A DNA stretch of 48,262 nt. It comes from a virus. Where the stretch lies: positions 1 through 48,262 of IMG/VR virus record IMGVR_UViG_3300043433_000039, one strand, 5' to 3'. The notes below the pieces were generated by a model. That model was not told where the DNA came from, searched no databases, and saw nothing but the letters and a program-made list of their open reading frames with translations. Position numbers and translations under genes: made by a program. Shown one piece after another: positions 32,970 through 41,046 of the stretch; the stretch's first letter is position 1; each line of letters opens with the position of its first letter.

Positions 32970-32987
32970 GGGCGGTTAAAACCGCCC
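32970..32987 (+). promoter_or_regulatory. Palindrome upstream of the integrase, possible operator
   Basis: GGGCGGTT and AACCGCCC form a perfect 8-bp inverted repeat with two A residues between. A possible -10 box, TATTAT, follows at 32997-33002 and a GAGGGAA ribosome-binding site precedes the ATG at 33037. The palindrome would cover the -35 region, so a repressor or activator of integrase could bind here. Confidence 0.45.
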
Positions 32988-33036
32988 GGAAGAATGTATT
33001 ATTGAAAGCTCACGAACTCAACGAGGGAAAGTTGAC

Positions 33037-34143
33037 ATGGCAACCGCACGTCAAAGAACTGGTGGAAATTGGGAGTTTACCGTTAAGAGAAAGTCGGTTT
33101 TACCTAAACCGCTATCCTTTACCTTCGATACATACGAAGAGGGTGAGGCCTACTGCATGAAGTTGGAGGCTATGCTCGACAAAGGAATTATTCCCCAAGA
33201 GCTACAAGAGCGCACGATTCATACAATGGACCAGGTAATCGACAAATACGAGGATGAGTGCCATATGTCCCAGGCCGACAAGGAAATGATGTCGGCTCTC
33301 CGGAGTAAGGTTCAAGACCTAGTGTTGGGCGACGTGAATTATGCGTGGGCTGAAAACTGGGTAAAAACCCTGAAGCGAACCCATAAGCTATCCCCGGCTC
33401 GGGTGCGGCACTACGTGGGTGCCTTGGCGCGGGTTATCGACTGGGGCGGCAAACGGTACCCTGAATTGGTCATTAACCCGATGCGGATGCTGCCAAAGGG
33501 CTATTCAGCCTATACACAGGCTGACATCGAAGAGTCCGGAGAGCGCCGCGACGATGAAGAGCGCGACCGCAGACTAGAGGCTGGTGAGGAAGAGGCGATT
33601 CGCAAGGTGTTAGCTGGTGAAAACCCGGATAAGCGCCAGAAGCCTCCTGGTTATACGCGCCGTGTCCCGCTGACAATGATGTTTGAAATGGCCCTTGAGA
33701 CGGCCATGCGGATGCGTGAAATGTACACGCTGACCAAAGAACAGGTTGATCTTGGCAAGCGGACAGTCTTCCTGGATAAAACAAAGAACGGCGATAAGCG
33801 GCAGGTGCCCATGTCGTCGGTGCTGCTGCCGCTGGTTGAGACGTATATCAAAGACATTCCGGACGGCGGTCTAGTTTTCCCGTTTTGGAATGGCGACTCG
33901 ACACCGAAAGGGCTGCGTTCAACCACCACGAAGCTATCGCAGCAGTGGGGCCGTATTTTTGAGACGGCGGGCTTTGGTGACCTGCATTTCCATGACCTGC
34001 GTCATGAGGCCACCAGCCGGATATTTGAGCGAACGACTTTGGACCCGATTTCGATTTCGCGCATCACGGGCCACAAAGACCCGAGGATGTTACGTCGCTA
34101 TAGCAATTTGCGCGGAAGCGACTTGGCGGACAAACTCTGGTAA
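33037..34143 (+). CDS. int: Tyrosine-recombinase integrase
   Basis: A 368-residue protein with GAGGGAA upstream. It has an N-terminal arm-binding part, a SAM-like core-binding domain (about 60-150) and a catalytic domain with all expected residues: Arg 225 (TAMRMRE), Lys 250 (TKNGDKR), His 319 and Arg 322 (HDLRHE), His 346 (GHKD) and Tyr 355 (RRYSN). It inserts and, with excisionase, removes the phage genome, showing a temperate lifestyle. It runs toward the minus-strand early operon. Confidence 0.95.
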   Translation: MATARQRTGGNWEFTVKRKSVLPKPLSFTFDTYEEGEAYCMKLEAMLDKGIIPQELQERTIHTMDQVIDKYEDECHMSQADKEMMSALRSKVQDLVLGDVNYAWAENWVKTLKRTHKLSPARVRHYVGALARVIDWGGKRYPELVINPMRMLPKGYSAYTQADIEESGERRDDEERDRRLEAGEEEAIRKVLAGENPDKRQKPPGYTRRVPLTMMFEMALETAMRMREMYTLTKEQVDLGKRTVFLDKTKNGDKRQVPMSSVLLPLVETYIKDIPDGGLVFPFWNGDSTPKGLRSTTTKLSQQWGRIFETAGFGDLHFHDLRHEATSRIFERTTLDPISISRITGHKDPRMLRRYSNLRGSDLADKLW

Positions 34144-34404
34144 TCAGGCCAGGGCCGGGAGCTTTCTGCGTGCCCGGCCTGGTTTGGCCGTTACCATTCT
34201 GTGTAGTGCAGCCCTGGCGTCAATCTGGCTTTGCAGGTACCCATCGACATCGGCCATCCTGAAAACCCAGGATTTGCCGACCTTGCATCCGGCCAGTTCG
34301 CCATCCCGAGCCAGCTTTGACACATGGCTCTGGCTGGCGTTGAGGTACTTCGCTGCCTGGGGCAGGGAAAGCGTCAACGGTTGCTGCGTGTTATCCACGA
34401 ACAA
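34144..34404 (-). CDS. xis: Excisionase-like DNA-binding protein (MerR/HTH_17 type)
   Basis: An 86-residue protein, the last gene of the leftward operon and convergent with the integrase. LTLSLPQAAKYLNASQSHVS then LARDGELAGCKVGKSWVFR followed by DVDGYL is the standard winged-helix form of AlpA/Xis-like proteins. It probably bends attachment-site DNA for excision. The start appears to be TTG, with GGAG at a good distance; a GTG two codons later is possible. It overlaps the upstream gene by 14 bases. Confidence 0.75.
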   Translation of the reverse strand: MFVDNTQQPLTLSLPQAAKYLNASQSHVSKLARDGELAGCKVGKSWVFRMADVDGYLQSQIDARAALHRMVTAKPGRARRKLPALA

Positions 34405-34699
34405 TCGTCTCCACGCTCTTTTTGCCGTTCACCCAACCCTCTTGATAATCGGTTCCGGCGGGCGCTTGCAGGTGTAGGAACGCGTGATCCTTTACGTCTT
34501 CCCAGTTCATGTTGTTTGCCGCCCAGTCTTTGATTTCGTACTCGTCTGAGTTGAACAGCGGTTCGGTGTCTTCTTCCAGGGAGCGTTTTACATCACCGCC
34601 AAATTCTTTGGCGTAGCATTTGGCGCGGTCGGCAGCAATCACGGTGACGGGAACGGCCCAGACAGTGCCGTCAGGCATTTCAATGGTTAAAACCTTCAT
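34391..34699 (-). CDS. Hypothetical early protein
   Basis: A 102-residue protein with AGGATGATGAA just before the ATG. It opens with a beta pair (MKVLTIEMPDGTVWAVPVTV) and continues helical and acidic with NNMNWEDVKDHAFLHLQ and a C-terminal SVETIVRG. This form is common among small phage early proteins, but no family or function was recognised. It is co-transcribed with xis. Confidence 0.6.
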   Translation of the reverse strand: MKVLTIEMPDGTVWAVPVTVIAADRAKCYAKEFGGDVKRSLEEDTEPLFNSDEYEIKDWAANNMNWEDVKDHAFLHLQAPAGTDYQEGWVNGKKSVETIVRG

Positions 34700-34708
34700 T
34701 TCATCATC

Positions 34709-34996
34709 CTATTTTGGTAATAGAAGACCCAGTTCGATCAGTTGAATGTGGGTTTCGTTAATCCATTCATCGGTTTGACGCTCTGCCTCTTCCTTGCTTA
34801 GGTTGCCGCCCTGGTCAAACTCTCGGTGGCAGTCTGGGCACATGGGAAAGGTTGCTGCGTCGCTGGCCTTGGTGCTTTTCCCTTTGCCGTGTTTGGCAAA
34901 GTTGCTGTGAGCGGCTTGAGAGCCGAGCCGCCCACATGAAACGCAGGGCAGGGACCGTACTAGGTCAAGCAGTTTCGGATTGCGGTACAGTGACAT
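34709..34996 (-). CDS. HNH-type small nuclease-like protein
   Basis: A 95-residue protein with two Cys pairs, CVSCG (18-22) and CPDCH (about 67-71), and AHSNFAKHGKGKSTKASD between them, the pattern of phage HNH proteins of the Ref/NinG-like group that handle recombination or packaging DNA ends. The conserved His follows the second Cys pair (CHREFD). It overlaps the MazG-like gene by 32 bases. Confidence 0.65.
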   Translation of the reverse strand: MSLYRNPKLLDLVRSLPCVSCGRLGSQAAHSNFAKHGKGKSTKASDAATFPMCPDCHREFDQGGNLSKEEAERQTDEWINETHIQLIELGLLLPK

Positions 34997-35771
34997 TCTC
35001 AGGCTCTGCCGGGGTGTCCTCGCCTTCAGCCCATACTAGGTCACTCAGGTTTGCTGGCTCGAAGTTTGGACCCTTCAGCACCTTGCCGTCTTCGCGCTTC
35101 AGAACGGTCTTTGTCTCGGGGTCAATCTTCGATAGGTTGCTACCCATTACACGCAGCCAGGCATCGCCAGGATTGAAGCCCAGTGAGTGCAGCACGCCAG
35201 CGGCGACCACGATCACATCACATGCTTCCTTGGCGACGTGTTCGGCTTCGGCACGGTTCGGGCTTTGGTCGAACTCGCGCACGGCTTCAGACAGTTCGCG
35301 TGATTCTTCTTCAACCAGGTTTGCGTACAAGCTGATTTGCGCCGGGCTGTTAATGCCGACTGACTGGCCGGACGCCTTCATGAATGTGGCCTGGTCGTCA
35401 AACACGTCCTGGAATTTGCACTGAAACGATAGTTTGGTGTTTTCTGCCATAGAGTGAATGTAACTAAGAGGCATGGTACCTACTACCAGGTCTTCCATGA
35501 GGCCGGAAAGACCCATAACCAGGTGGTCGCGCAGGGATTGTTTTTCCTCTTCATCGTCGCCAGCGGCTACCAGTGACAGTACGTAAGCCGCGTCCAGAAG
35601 GGCTGAAATCGTGAAACGCGGGTCGGCACCGCGAATCTTGGCTGGCATGATGACGCGGGTCGTGATCGTATTGACGATGTTGAAGATGACGCGGCCCATT
35701 GCTTTGAATTCTTCATAGCGTAATTTTTCTTCTTCGGACATCGTTTGCGGCTCTTGGGTGTTTTCAGTCAT
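34965..35771 (-). CDS. MazG-like nucleotide pyrophosphohydrolase with extra N-terminal domain
   Basis: A 268-residue protein. Residues about 110-235 have the all-alpha NTP pyrophosphohydrolase pattern: FQDVFDDQATFMKASGQ, then YANLVEEESRELSEAV (ExxE metal ligands) and EACDVIVVAAGVLHSLGFN (ExxD). Such enzymes hydrolyse nucleoside triphosphates, and phage versions may adjust nucleotide or alarmone pools. Residues 1-105 form a separate helical part of unknown role. An internal ATG (MAENTKLSF) marks the domain border. Confidence 0.7.
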   Translation of the reverse strand: MTENTQEPQTMSEEEKLRYEEFKAMGRVIFNIVNTITTRVIMPAKIRGADPRFTISALLDAAYVLSLVAAGDDEEEKQSLRDHLVMGLSGLMEDLVVGTMPLSYIHSMAENTKLSFQCKFQDVFDDQATFMKASGQSVGINSPAQISLYANLVEEESRELSEAVREFDQSPNRAEAEHVAKEACDVIVVAAGVLHSLGFNPGDAWLRVMGSNLSKIDPETKTVLKREDGKVLKGPNFEPANLSDLVWAEGEDTPAEPENVTVPQSETA

Positions 35772-35778
35772 GGCTTTC

Positions 35779-36324
35779 TCACAGGTAGTGGAGGGAGGTT
35801 GCTATCGTGTATTTGGGTTTGCCTACGGGTGGCATTCCAGCGTGCGGGAACATCCAGGTTGGCGGGAAGAGGGCCAGGCGACCTTTGACGCTAGGCACCC
35901 GAATGCCCAGTCCAGGGAACTCTGTTTCGCCCCCTTCGTTGTCGTCCAGGTAGAACAGACAAATCAGGTAGCGGCGGGCGCTGGCGTAGTCAGCGACATC
36001 GACGCGCTCCTTGAATTCGTCCCCCAGGTCATATCGCTTCATCCGAACATGCTCAAACCCCTGGATGTCCGGAACCACGCCCAGGCCAAGGTTGGCAAAG
36101 TATTGCTCTGCCTTTGCCGCTGCCACGCTGGCGACGTATTGCGCCACGTCTTGCCAGCCTTCGGTCTCGTTACAGTTGATGACGTTGAACTTGTAGAGGT
36201 CCGTGTCGCGTGTCACCTGCTGTTCGGCGTGCTGGTTGAACTCTGCAATCAGTTGATCGCAGAATTCATCAGACAGCGCGTTGTCAAAGACGGCGATGTA
36301 GTCAGACAGGTTGGTTTTTTGCAT
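35779..36324 (-). CDS. 2-oxoglutarate/Fe(II) dioxygenase-like protein with an altered iron site
   Basis: A 181-residue protein. The fold is that of prolyl 4-hydroxylase-like enzymes: MKRYDLGDEFKE, RYLICLFYLDDNEGGETEFP, then FPHAGMPPVGKPKYTIATSL, giving the distal His and the Lys that would hold 2-oxoglutarate. The proximal HxD, however, reads RVD. ATG 36324 was preferred; a TTG 12 bases upstream is in frame. It overlaps the upstream gene by 23 bases. Its substrate is unknown, and loss of one iron ligand makes activity uncertain. Confidence 0.7.
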   Translation of the reverse strand: MQKTNLSDYIAVFDNALSDEFCDQLIAEFNQHAEQQVTRDTDLYKFNVINCNETEGWQDVAQYVASVAAAKAEQYFANLGLGVVPDIQGFEHVRMKRYDLGDEFKERVDVADYASARRYLICLFYLDDNEGGETEFPGLGIRVPSVKGRLALFPPTWMFPHAGMPPVGKPKYTIATSLHYL

Positions 36325-36601
36325 TGCCGCTGCCAAGTGCGTTCATGATTTCCTCGCCGCTGATACCCAGGTCGGCGGTAATCTTTGAGGCCAGGGCCAG
36401 CAGATAGAGAGAACCTGCCTTCTTTTGTTCTTGATTGAAAATCGGCCCGGTTAGTGCGCCGCCGATCATCGAGACCATAGCCGTCAAAGCCACGTCAGCA
36501 CGCTTTCCTTCAACGACTTGCGATATGGCCTCAATCATGTCCATAACGTCATTCGTAATCACGTTTGGCACGCCTGGGATAGTTTCTTGGGTGTCGGTCA
36601 T
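36302..36601 (-). CDS. Hypothetical early protein, helical
   Basis: A 99-residue protein with GAGGACC before the ATG. It is mostly helical with hydrophobic stretches (VALTAMVSMIGGALTGPIF and SLYLLALASKITADLG), which may pack as a small globule or touch a membrane. No family was recognised. It sits between SSB and the dioxygenase-like gene in the leftward operon and overlaps the latter. Confidence 0.6.
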   Translation of the reverse strand: MTDTQETIPGVPNVITNDVMDMIEAISQVVEGKRADVALTAMVSMIGGALTGPIFNQEQKKAGSLYLLALASKITADLGISGEEIMNALGSGNAKNQPV

Positions 36602-36609
36602 GGTGGTCC

Positions 36610-37083
36610 TCAGAACGGAATATCGTCGTCTAGGTCAGCGACGCTGGAGGGCGGGCGACGGTGGGCGCTTGCTTGCGATTGGTTGCGGTTGTCCGGTAGT
36701 TGGGACGGGGCAAAGGGATCATCGCGGTCAGACTGATTGCCGTTTCCTTCGCGGCGACCCAGCATCTTCATTTCAGTTGCTTCAATCTCGGTCGTATAAC
36801 GATCCTGGCCGTCTTTATCCTGCCACTTGCGTGTCTTGATACGACCCTCGATGTAAACCTGCGAACCCTTCTTCAGGTACTGCCCAGCAACTTCAGCCAG
36901 ACGACGGTAGAACACCACGCGGTGCCACTCGGTGTTTTCCCGCTGCTCACCGCTGGACTTGTCGCGCCAGGTATCGGTAGTGGCTAGGCGGATATTACAT
37001 ACGGCGTCGCCGCCCGTTGTGTATCGGGTTTCAGGATCGGCACCCAGGTTGCCTATCAGCAGAACTTTGTTAAGGGATGCCAT
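36610..37083 (-). CDS. ssb: Single-stranded DNA-binding protein
   Basis: A 157-residue protein with GGAGAG before the ATG. Residues 1-110 are a standard OB fold ([53 protein letters not shown]). A flexible Gln/Asn/Pro-rich linker ends in the acidic tip DDDIPF, which recruits partner enzymes. It coats single strands during phage replication and RecT-type recombination. The neighbouring RecT and exonuclease genes agree with that. Confidence 0.95.
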   Translation of the reverse strand: MASLNKVLLIGNLGADPETRYTTGGDAVCNIRLATTDTWRDKSSGEQRENTEWHRVVFYRRLAEVAGQYLKKGSQVYIEGRIKTRKWQDKDGQDRYTTEIEATEMKMLGRREGNGNQSDRDDPFAPSQLPDNRNQSQASAHRRPPSSVADLDDDIPF

Positions 37084-37086
37084 TCG

Positions 37087-37524
37087 TTACTCTCCGTCGT
37101 TGAAAATTTGTGGGCCTACCATGCCGCAAAATCCGGTGGCGGTTGGGTCGGATTCACGGGTGTATTTTTGACACCAAAGGCCTTCGTCATTGTCGTAATA
37201 GGGTTCGCCGTTACTCTCCCAATCCGGCATGACCGGGGTTCCAAAGTCGTCAGTTGTGACGTTGATCTGGGCGAACTTCTCGTACAGCGCATTGAATGCT
37301 TCAATGTCATCCAGTACGTTAGCGAGTGGGCCGGTTATCCCATTGCGCGTGAGCAAACCGCTATCCTTGGCCCGGTTAATGTCGATTGTTGCGACAAACT
37401 CCCGGCGCGGTTCATTGACCCAGAACCAGGCGGCGCACATAGGGCCGCGGCACTCATCTTTGGCGACCGGGCAGAAAACCTCGGCTGAGGTTTTCTCCAC
37501 GATCAGACGATAAACCTTTGACAT
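37087..37524 (-). CDS. Hypothetical Cys-containing early protein
   Basis: A 145-residue protein. ATG 37524 is preceded by AAAGGAG; the open frame extends further up but without a signal. It starts MSKVYRLIVEKTSAEVFCPV, and has CRGPMCAAWFWV (Cys pairs possibly for metal), plus a C-terminal Cys (TGFCGMVGPQ). The spacing could suit an iron-sulfur or zinc site but matches no family known to me. It lies between ssb and the coiled-coil gene. Confidence 0.6.
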   Translation of the reverse strand: MSKVYRLIVEKTSAEVFCPVAKDECRGPMCAAWFWVNEPRREFVATIDINRAKDSGLLTRNGITGPLANVLDDIEAFNALYEKFAQINVTTDDFGTPVMPDWESNGEPYYDNDEGLWCQKYTRESDPTATGFCGMVGPQIFNDGE

Positions 37525-37534
37525 GGCCGCTCCT

Positions 37535-38242
37535 TTAGCGCGAACCCGCGGCAATAGCCTGGGTGGAAACAGACTTCACGCCAGGGATATGCAGGTTTTC
37601 TTTGAGGGCTTTTGCCATGCCGTTGAGCGCCTTCATGTTGGCCTCAATCAGACCTATTTGGTCTGGGTTAGCGGCAACGTGTTTCACCAGGTCGATCAGG
37701 CTGGTAACTTCGGCGGACCAGGTGGTGCGTGTGCTAATGCCTGAAACCTTGGTGCGTGGTGCGGTCATTACTGGGGCCGTGACCACTTGCGACGTGGCTT
37801 CGAGTACGGCGGCGGTCGTTTCGTCACCACTTTCTTTTGCGGCCTGGGCTTCAGCGGCAAGGCGCTTGCGTTCGATTTCAGCGGCGGCTTCGGCGCGGGC
37901 GCGTTCTTCGGCGGCTTTCCTATTCTCTTCCTGTTGGTATGTCAGCAGTTTGCCCTTGATGATGGTCTCTGCCTGGGTCAGGATATTCGTGCCTTGCTTG
38001 AATAGGTCATTGATGAACTTCACTTCATCATTCAGCGGTGAGACGTGCTTCTTGCGTTCCTCTTCGAGCTTGCCCATTTCAGACTTGATCGTTTTCAGTT
38101 CGGCGGCGGCGATTTCATACACCTCAGGACAGTCGATCAAATAGCTTTGTGCTGAGGCCAGGATGGATTGCGAAGTGGCTACCAGCGCGTCCTCAGCCGG
38201 AAGGTTGATGGTAATAATGCGGTTTGTGTTTTCGGTGCTCAT
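37535..38242 (-). CDS. Coiled-coil protein of the recombination block
   Basis: A 235-residue protein. I chose ATG 38242, preceded by AAGGAA; the frame extends a few codons further up. Residues 30-90 and 95-145 are long charged helices (KSEMGKLEEERKKHVSPLND, then an Ala/Glu/Arg stretch). The C-terminal 70 residues (TWSAEVTSLIDLVKHVAANP) look folded. Proteins of this layout are found next to exonuclease and RecT genes in many proteobacterial phages. The function is unknown; a recombination accessory is possible. Confidence 0.65.
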   Translation of the reverse strand: MSTENTNRIITINLPAEDALVATSQSILASAQSYLIDCPEVYEIAAAELKTIKSEMGKLEEERKKHVSPLNDEVKFINDLFKQGTNILTQAETIIKGKLLTYQQEENRKAAEERARAEAAAEIERKRLAAEAQAAKESGDETTAAVLEATSQVVTAPVMTAPRTKVSGISTRTTWSAEVTSLIDLVKHVAANPDQIGLIEANMKALNGMAKALKENLHIPGVKSVSTQAIAAGSR

Positions 38243-38847
38243 TTTCTGGATTCCTTCCACCGTTGAACGGTGAGTAACGATAGGAAAACCGCGAAGTCGT
38301 TTTTTTCCTTGTAGTCGTAACGACGATAGGTACCGTCTTCGCGGAGTTGGATAGCAATACGCTTTGTTGGGATTGGGGCGTTTTGCTTCAGCAGTTCGAT
38401 ACGCCTAGCTTCCTGGTAGGCCATAAGCTGAATGCCGACTTCATCAGTCAGCGTCCCGCTTACCGTCTTTACGTCCAGGGTGAACAAGTCATCTTTTTCT
38501 GGGCCAAAGCTGAAGTAGCCTTCACGGTCCAGTTTTCCGGCATAGAAGTGCGTCGGATGAAAGACGACCTGTTCAATGGCTGTCGGGGTAAATCCGGTCT
38601 CACGCCGGAATTTCACCCAGGCCTCAACGTAGCCTCGGTGCAGCAAGTCCGGCGAATCCAGGTCCAACTCGTCACGGTCGTATAGCTCCGTGCAAAGGTG
38701 AACGTAGGTGCCGCGGATAGATGCCGCTTCCAGAACGTCCTTGTCCACCTTTGAGTAGTCTTTCAACGGGGATAGGATGCTGGTCACCCCTGGCACTTTT
38801 ACGTTGTTGTGCCAGTAGGTGTGCGAGGCTTCATCGAAGTGGATCAT
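38239..38847 (-). CDS. PD-(D/E)XK exonuclease, RecT partner
   Basis: A 202-residue protein that overlaps both its neighbours by 4 bases. It has VPGVTSILSPLKDYSKVDK, GTYVHLCTELYDRDEL and the catalytic run AGKLDREGYF followed by LFTLDVKT, the D-x(n)-DxK core of RecB/YqaJ-like nucleases. It probably resects double-stranded ends 5' to 3' to load the annealing protein encoded just upstream. Confidence 0.75.
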   Translation of the reverse strand: MIHFDEASHTYWHNNVKVPGVTSILSPLKDYSKVDKDVLEAASIRGTYVHLCTELYDRDELDLDSPDLLHRGYVEAWVKFRRETGFTPTAIEQVVFHPTHFYAGKLDREGYFSFGPEKDDLFTLDVKTVSGTLTDEVGIQLMAYQEARRIELLKQNAPIPTKRIAIQLREDGTYRRYDYKEKNDFAVFLSLLTVQRWKESRK

Positions 38848-39836
38848 TGCGCGTTCTCAGCGGCCCACTTGATGATTTCATTGCAGAGCGTGGTGTTGGC
38901 TGCGTTCAGGCTTTCCAGATTGAACGATTCCAGGACAAACGACTCTTCAATGTTGGCTGCGGCCAGCTTTGTGCGGACAACCTTCAGCAGTCCTTCAGAA
39001 GCCATTGGGCTGTTGGCGCTGGTAGTCGTAGCGGCGGGCGTAGCTTTGGGTGGCTTTTCTGCATCAACGATTTCACCGGTAGTGCCGTCGATTACTGTTG
39101 ATTCCGGCTTTTTGGTGTCAGTGAACTCGGGCGGAATAGGCGATCCACCGTTTTCAGCGGGCGTTTGTTCAGGCGTTGCGTCCGGGGTGGTTTTGGTTGG
39201 CGGCTTGCGCGGTGGCGTCTGCGTGGTTGGCGGTACCGGCTTGCCGTTATCGTCAACAACAACGGCAGCTCCCATATCCTTTTCGGTGTAGTCCTGGGCC
39301 TCTTCTGCCAGGATCAGGCCGCGCAGCACATCAGGGAAAGCGTCGCGTATCGAAAAGCCACGGGCACGCATCTGAAGCATACGCTTCGGGTAATTGGTCC
39401 ACGGTCCTTGTTTGCCCCACAGACCCGCCGTCTTTGCATCGGCTACCGAGAATCGTTGTTCGCTCGGTTTCTTGCCTTTTCGCTTGGCGATGCAGACAGC
39501 AACCATTTCGTTGCCTTCGCCTTCAATATATTCTTCAATGTCTTCGCACGACTTGTGGGAGAGGACAAGGGCTTTTGCGGCATCACCCCAGATAGAAGGG
39601 CGACCGTTGATGACCGCGATGTTTTGCAGCGCCTGAAGACCGGCCATACCAATGTCGGCACCCCATTGCATTGCTACCAGGCAATTTTCCGGCTTTCCCT
39701 TGTAGTCTTTGGGTACCAGGTCAGAGGCGGCAAGCACTTTGGCGATGCGGTAGGCCTCTTCAAAGTTGGTAGGTACCGGCAGATAGCACGGAGTGGCGGT
39801 TGATTGGGTTGTTTGGGTTGGTAGTGTTTCGTTCAT
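38844..39836 (-). CDS. recT: RecT-family single-strand annealing protein
   Basis: A 330-residue protein with AAGGAG before the ATG. Residues 20-200 fit RecT: FEEAYRIAKVLAASDLVPKD, NCLVAMQWGADIGMAGLQAL, VINGRPSIWGDAAKALVL, then NYPKRMLQMRARGFSIRDAF and FPDVLRGLILAEEA. The C-terminal part (about 200-270) is Pro/Thr-rich linker, followed by a helical end. It anneals complementary strands and, with the nearby exonuclease and SSB, makes a Red-like recombination system. Confidence 0.92.
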   Translation of the reverse strand: MNETLPTQTTQSTATPCYLPVPTNFEEAYRIAKVLAASDLVPKDYKGKPENCLVAMQWGADIGMAGLQALQNIAVINGRPSIWGDAAKALVLSHKSCEDIEEYIEGEGNEMVAVCIAKRKGKKPSEQRFSVADAKTAGLWGKQGPWTNYPKRMLQMRARGFSIRDAFPDVLRGLILAEEAQDYTEKDMGAAVVVDDNGKPVPPTTQTPPRKPPTKTTPDATPEQTPAENGGSPIPPEFTDTKKPESTVIDGTTGEIVDAEKPPKATPAATTTSANSPMASEGLLKVVRTKLAAANIEESFVLESFNLESLNAANTTLCNEIIKWAAENAQ

Positions 39837-40246
39837 GCTGGCACTCCTTCGGTGGTGGCGCGGCTTATGGCCTGGACCATTTGAAACATGGGGTTTTTCT
39901 CACGGTCGATGCGGGCTAGGGCTTTGATATAAGTCAGGAACTCGCGGCGGGCCGGAATGTAGATTTCAGGGTTGTTGCTATGGCGCGGATTGGCTTTGTA
40001 ATCTGGGTGTTTGACCCAGTTGGCACCCATTGCAGCGATAGTTTCTCGGCGTTTCTGGATGAGGTAGTCACTTTCGGAAAGTGCCGTCATACTGTCGGTT
40101 CCCTTTCTGGAAATGGGAACGGCTGAGAGATAGCCGGTGTAATGGCTAGACAAGCGCAGTCCGGATTGTTTGAGGTGGGCGGATACCTTTTCCAAGGTGT
40201 CGGTTTCACCGTAGATCACGGGAAACCGCATGGCATTAGCTTTCAT
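39833..40246 (-). CDS. First gene of the leftward early operon, unknown function
   Basis: A 137-residue basic protein. ATG 40246 has AAAAGGAG at the right distance; the open frame runs further through the promoter and is not used. It has VIYGETDTLEKVSAHLKQSG and a C-terminal helical part (FLTYIKALARIDREKNPMFQ). It overlaps recT by 4 bases. No family was recognised. As the first gene from PL it could be an antirestriction, regulatory or replication helper. Confidence 0.6.
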   Translation of the reverse strand: MKANAMRFPVIYGETDTLEKVSAHLKQSGLRLSSHYTGYLSAVPISRKGTDSMTALSESDYLIQKRRETIAAMGANWVKHPDYKANPRHSNNPEIYIPARREFLTYIKALARIDREKNPMFQMVQAISRATTEGVPA

Positions 40247-40275
40247 CGACTTCTCCTTTTGTTGACCAGGAAGAA

Positions 40276-40321
40276 TTTCCTTGGACGGGTAAATTATTTC
40301 CCTAGCAGGGAAAGTTGTCAA
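40276..40321 (-). promoter_or_regulatory. Leftward early promoter (PL-like) with two operators
   Basis: On the minus strand TTGACA (40321-40316) and AATAAT (40298-40293) are 17 bases apart. The spacer holds the palindrome TTTCCCTAGCAGGGAAA (40297-40313). A weaker copy, TTTCCTTGGACGGGTAAA (40276-40293), covers the start region. The same palindrome type occurs in the rightward promoter, so one repressor probably controls both. Confidence 0.8.
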
Positions 40322-40557
40322 GCCCACAAAAGGTGAATTTTTTTACTTGGTGTCTCTTTTTTTCCCACAACGGGTGCAAAAACTGTGTTTTTGGCGTTGC
40401 AACGCACTCGCGCAGCGGGCGCAGCTCTTCTATGCAATCGTCTTGGTGTTGCTGATTTGCGCCACTCATGTTGCAAATAACTTGCCGATACGCATAGACG
40501 CTACCGGCTAGTGATAGCGGTGTGTAAAATCCCTATAACCAAAGGGGAATTGACGTT
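40322..40557. other. Non-coding immunity spacer
   Basis: This 236-bp gap between the divergent early promoter and the next plus-strand gene has no convincing gene. It holds T runs, an imperfect hairpin CGCTA/TAGCG around 40500, and a possible -10 (TAAAAT) shortly before the gene at 40558. A small RNA cannot be ruled out. Confidence 0.4.
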
Positions 40558-40770
40558 ATGACATCCAAGCCTGGCACCGTGGTAGAGAAGCTGGAAGCGG
40601 CTGAAGAAAACGCCAAAGGTCGGCCAAAGGCCGTGTTCTACTGTGCCGTCGATAAGAAGACGGGCAGTGTGAGGATTGGTATGGCCGGAAAGGTGTCGGG
40701 CGGTGACGCATTGACCGCCTCTGGTTTATTTGCTGTTGCGGAGCGCCGATTACACGACGCGATGCTTTGA
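40558..40770 (+). CDS. Small hypothetical protein of the immunity region
   Basis: A 70-residue protein with AAGGGG upstream. It contains VFYCAVDKKTGSVRIGMAGK, a beta hairpin-like stretch, and a helical C-terminus (LFAVAERRLHDAML). Its 3' end overlaps by 21 bases the 3' end of the opposite-strand gene. It is separate from both early operons, so it could be made in the lysogen. No family was recognised. Confidence 0.55.
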   Translation: MTSKPGTVVEKLEAAEENAKGRPKAVFYCAVDKKTGSVRIGMAGKVSGGDALTASGLFAVAERRLHDAML

Positions 40771-41046
40771 TCCGTCATCATTGACGGTATCGCGTAGCTC
40801 TGAATCCATCAGGCGAATGTTGATCTGACTGATTAGGGCGCGAATGCCCCCCAGTAGTCGCACGTTGTCTAGTGTCTTGGCGGATTCTTCCAAAACAATG
40901 TCGTAGGTGTCCTCGCCTATGACGACGACTGCCAGCGCGGCGTGTTCGTCTGCTTCTGCCTCGCTGATTATGTCCTGGAGCGCGGTATTAGGAACCTCGT
41001 TTCGCGTTACCAGGAAGTCGGACAGGTTTATTACCTTGTTGCGCAC
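40750..41046 (-). CDS. Hypothetical protein downstream of the repressor
   Basis: A 98-residue protein. GTG 41046 has GGGAG upstream and is my preferred start; a longer frame exists but overlaps the repressor gene fully. Even so it overlaps the repressor by 59 bases. The sequence is acidic and helical (ISEAEADEHAALAVVVIGED, LLGGIRALISQINIRLMDSE). Co-transcription with the repressor suggests it is expressed in the lysogen, perhaps in maintenance or exclusion. The function is unknown. Confidence 0.55.
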   Translation of the reverse strand: MRNKVINLSDFLVTRNEVPNTALQDIISEAEADEHAALAVVVIGEDTYDIVLEESAKTLDNVRLLGGIRALISQINIRLMDSELRDTVNDDGSKHRVV

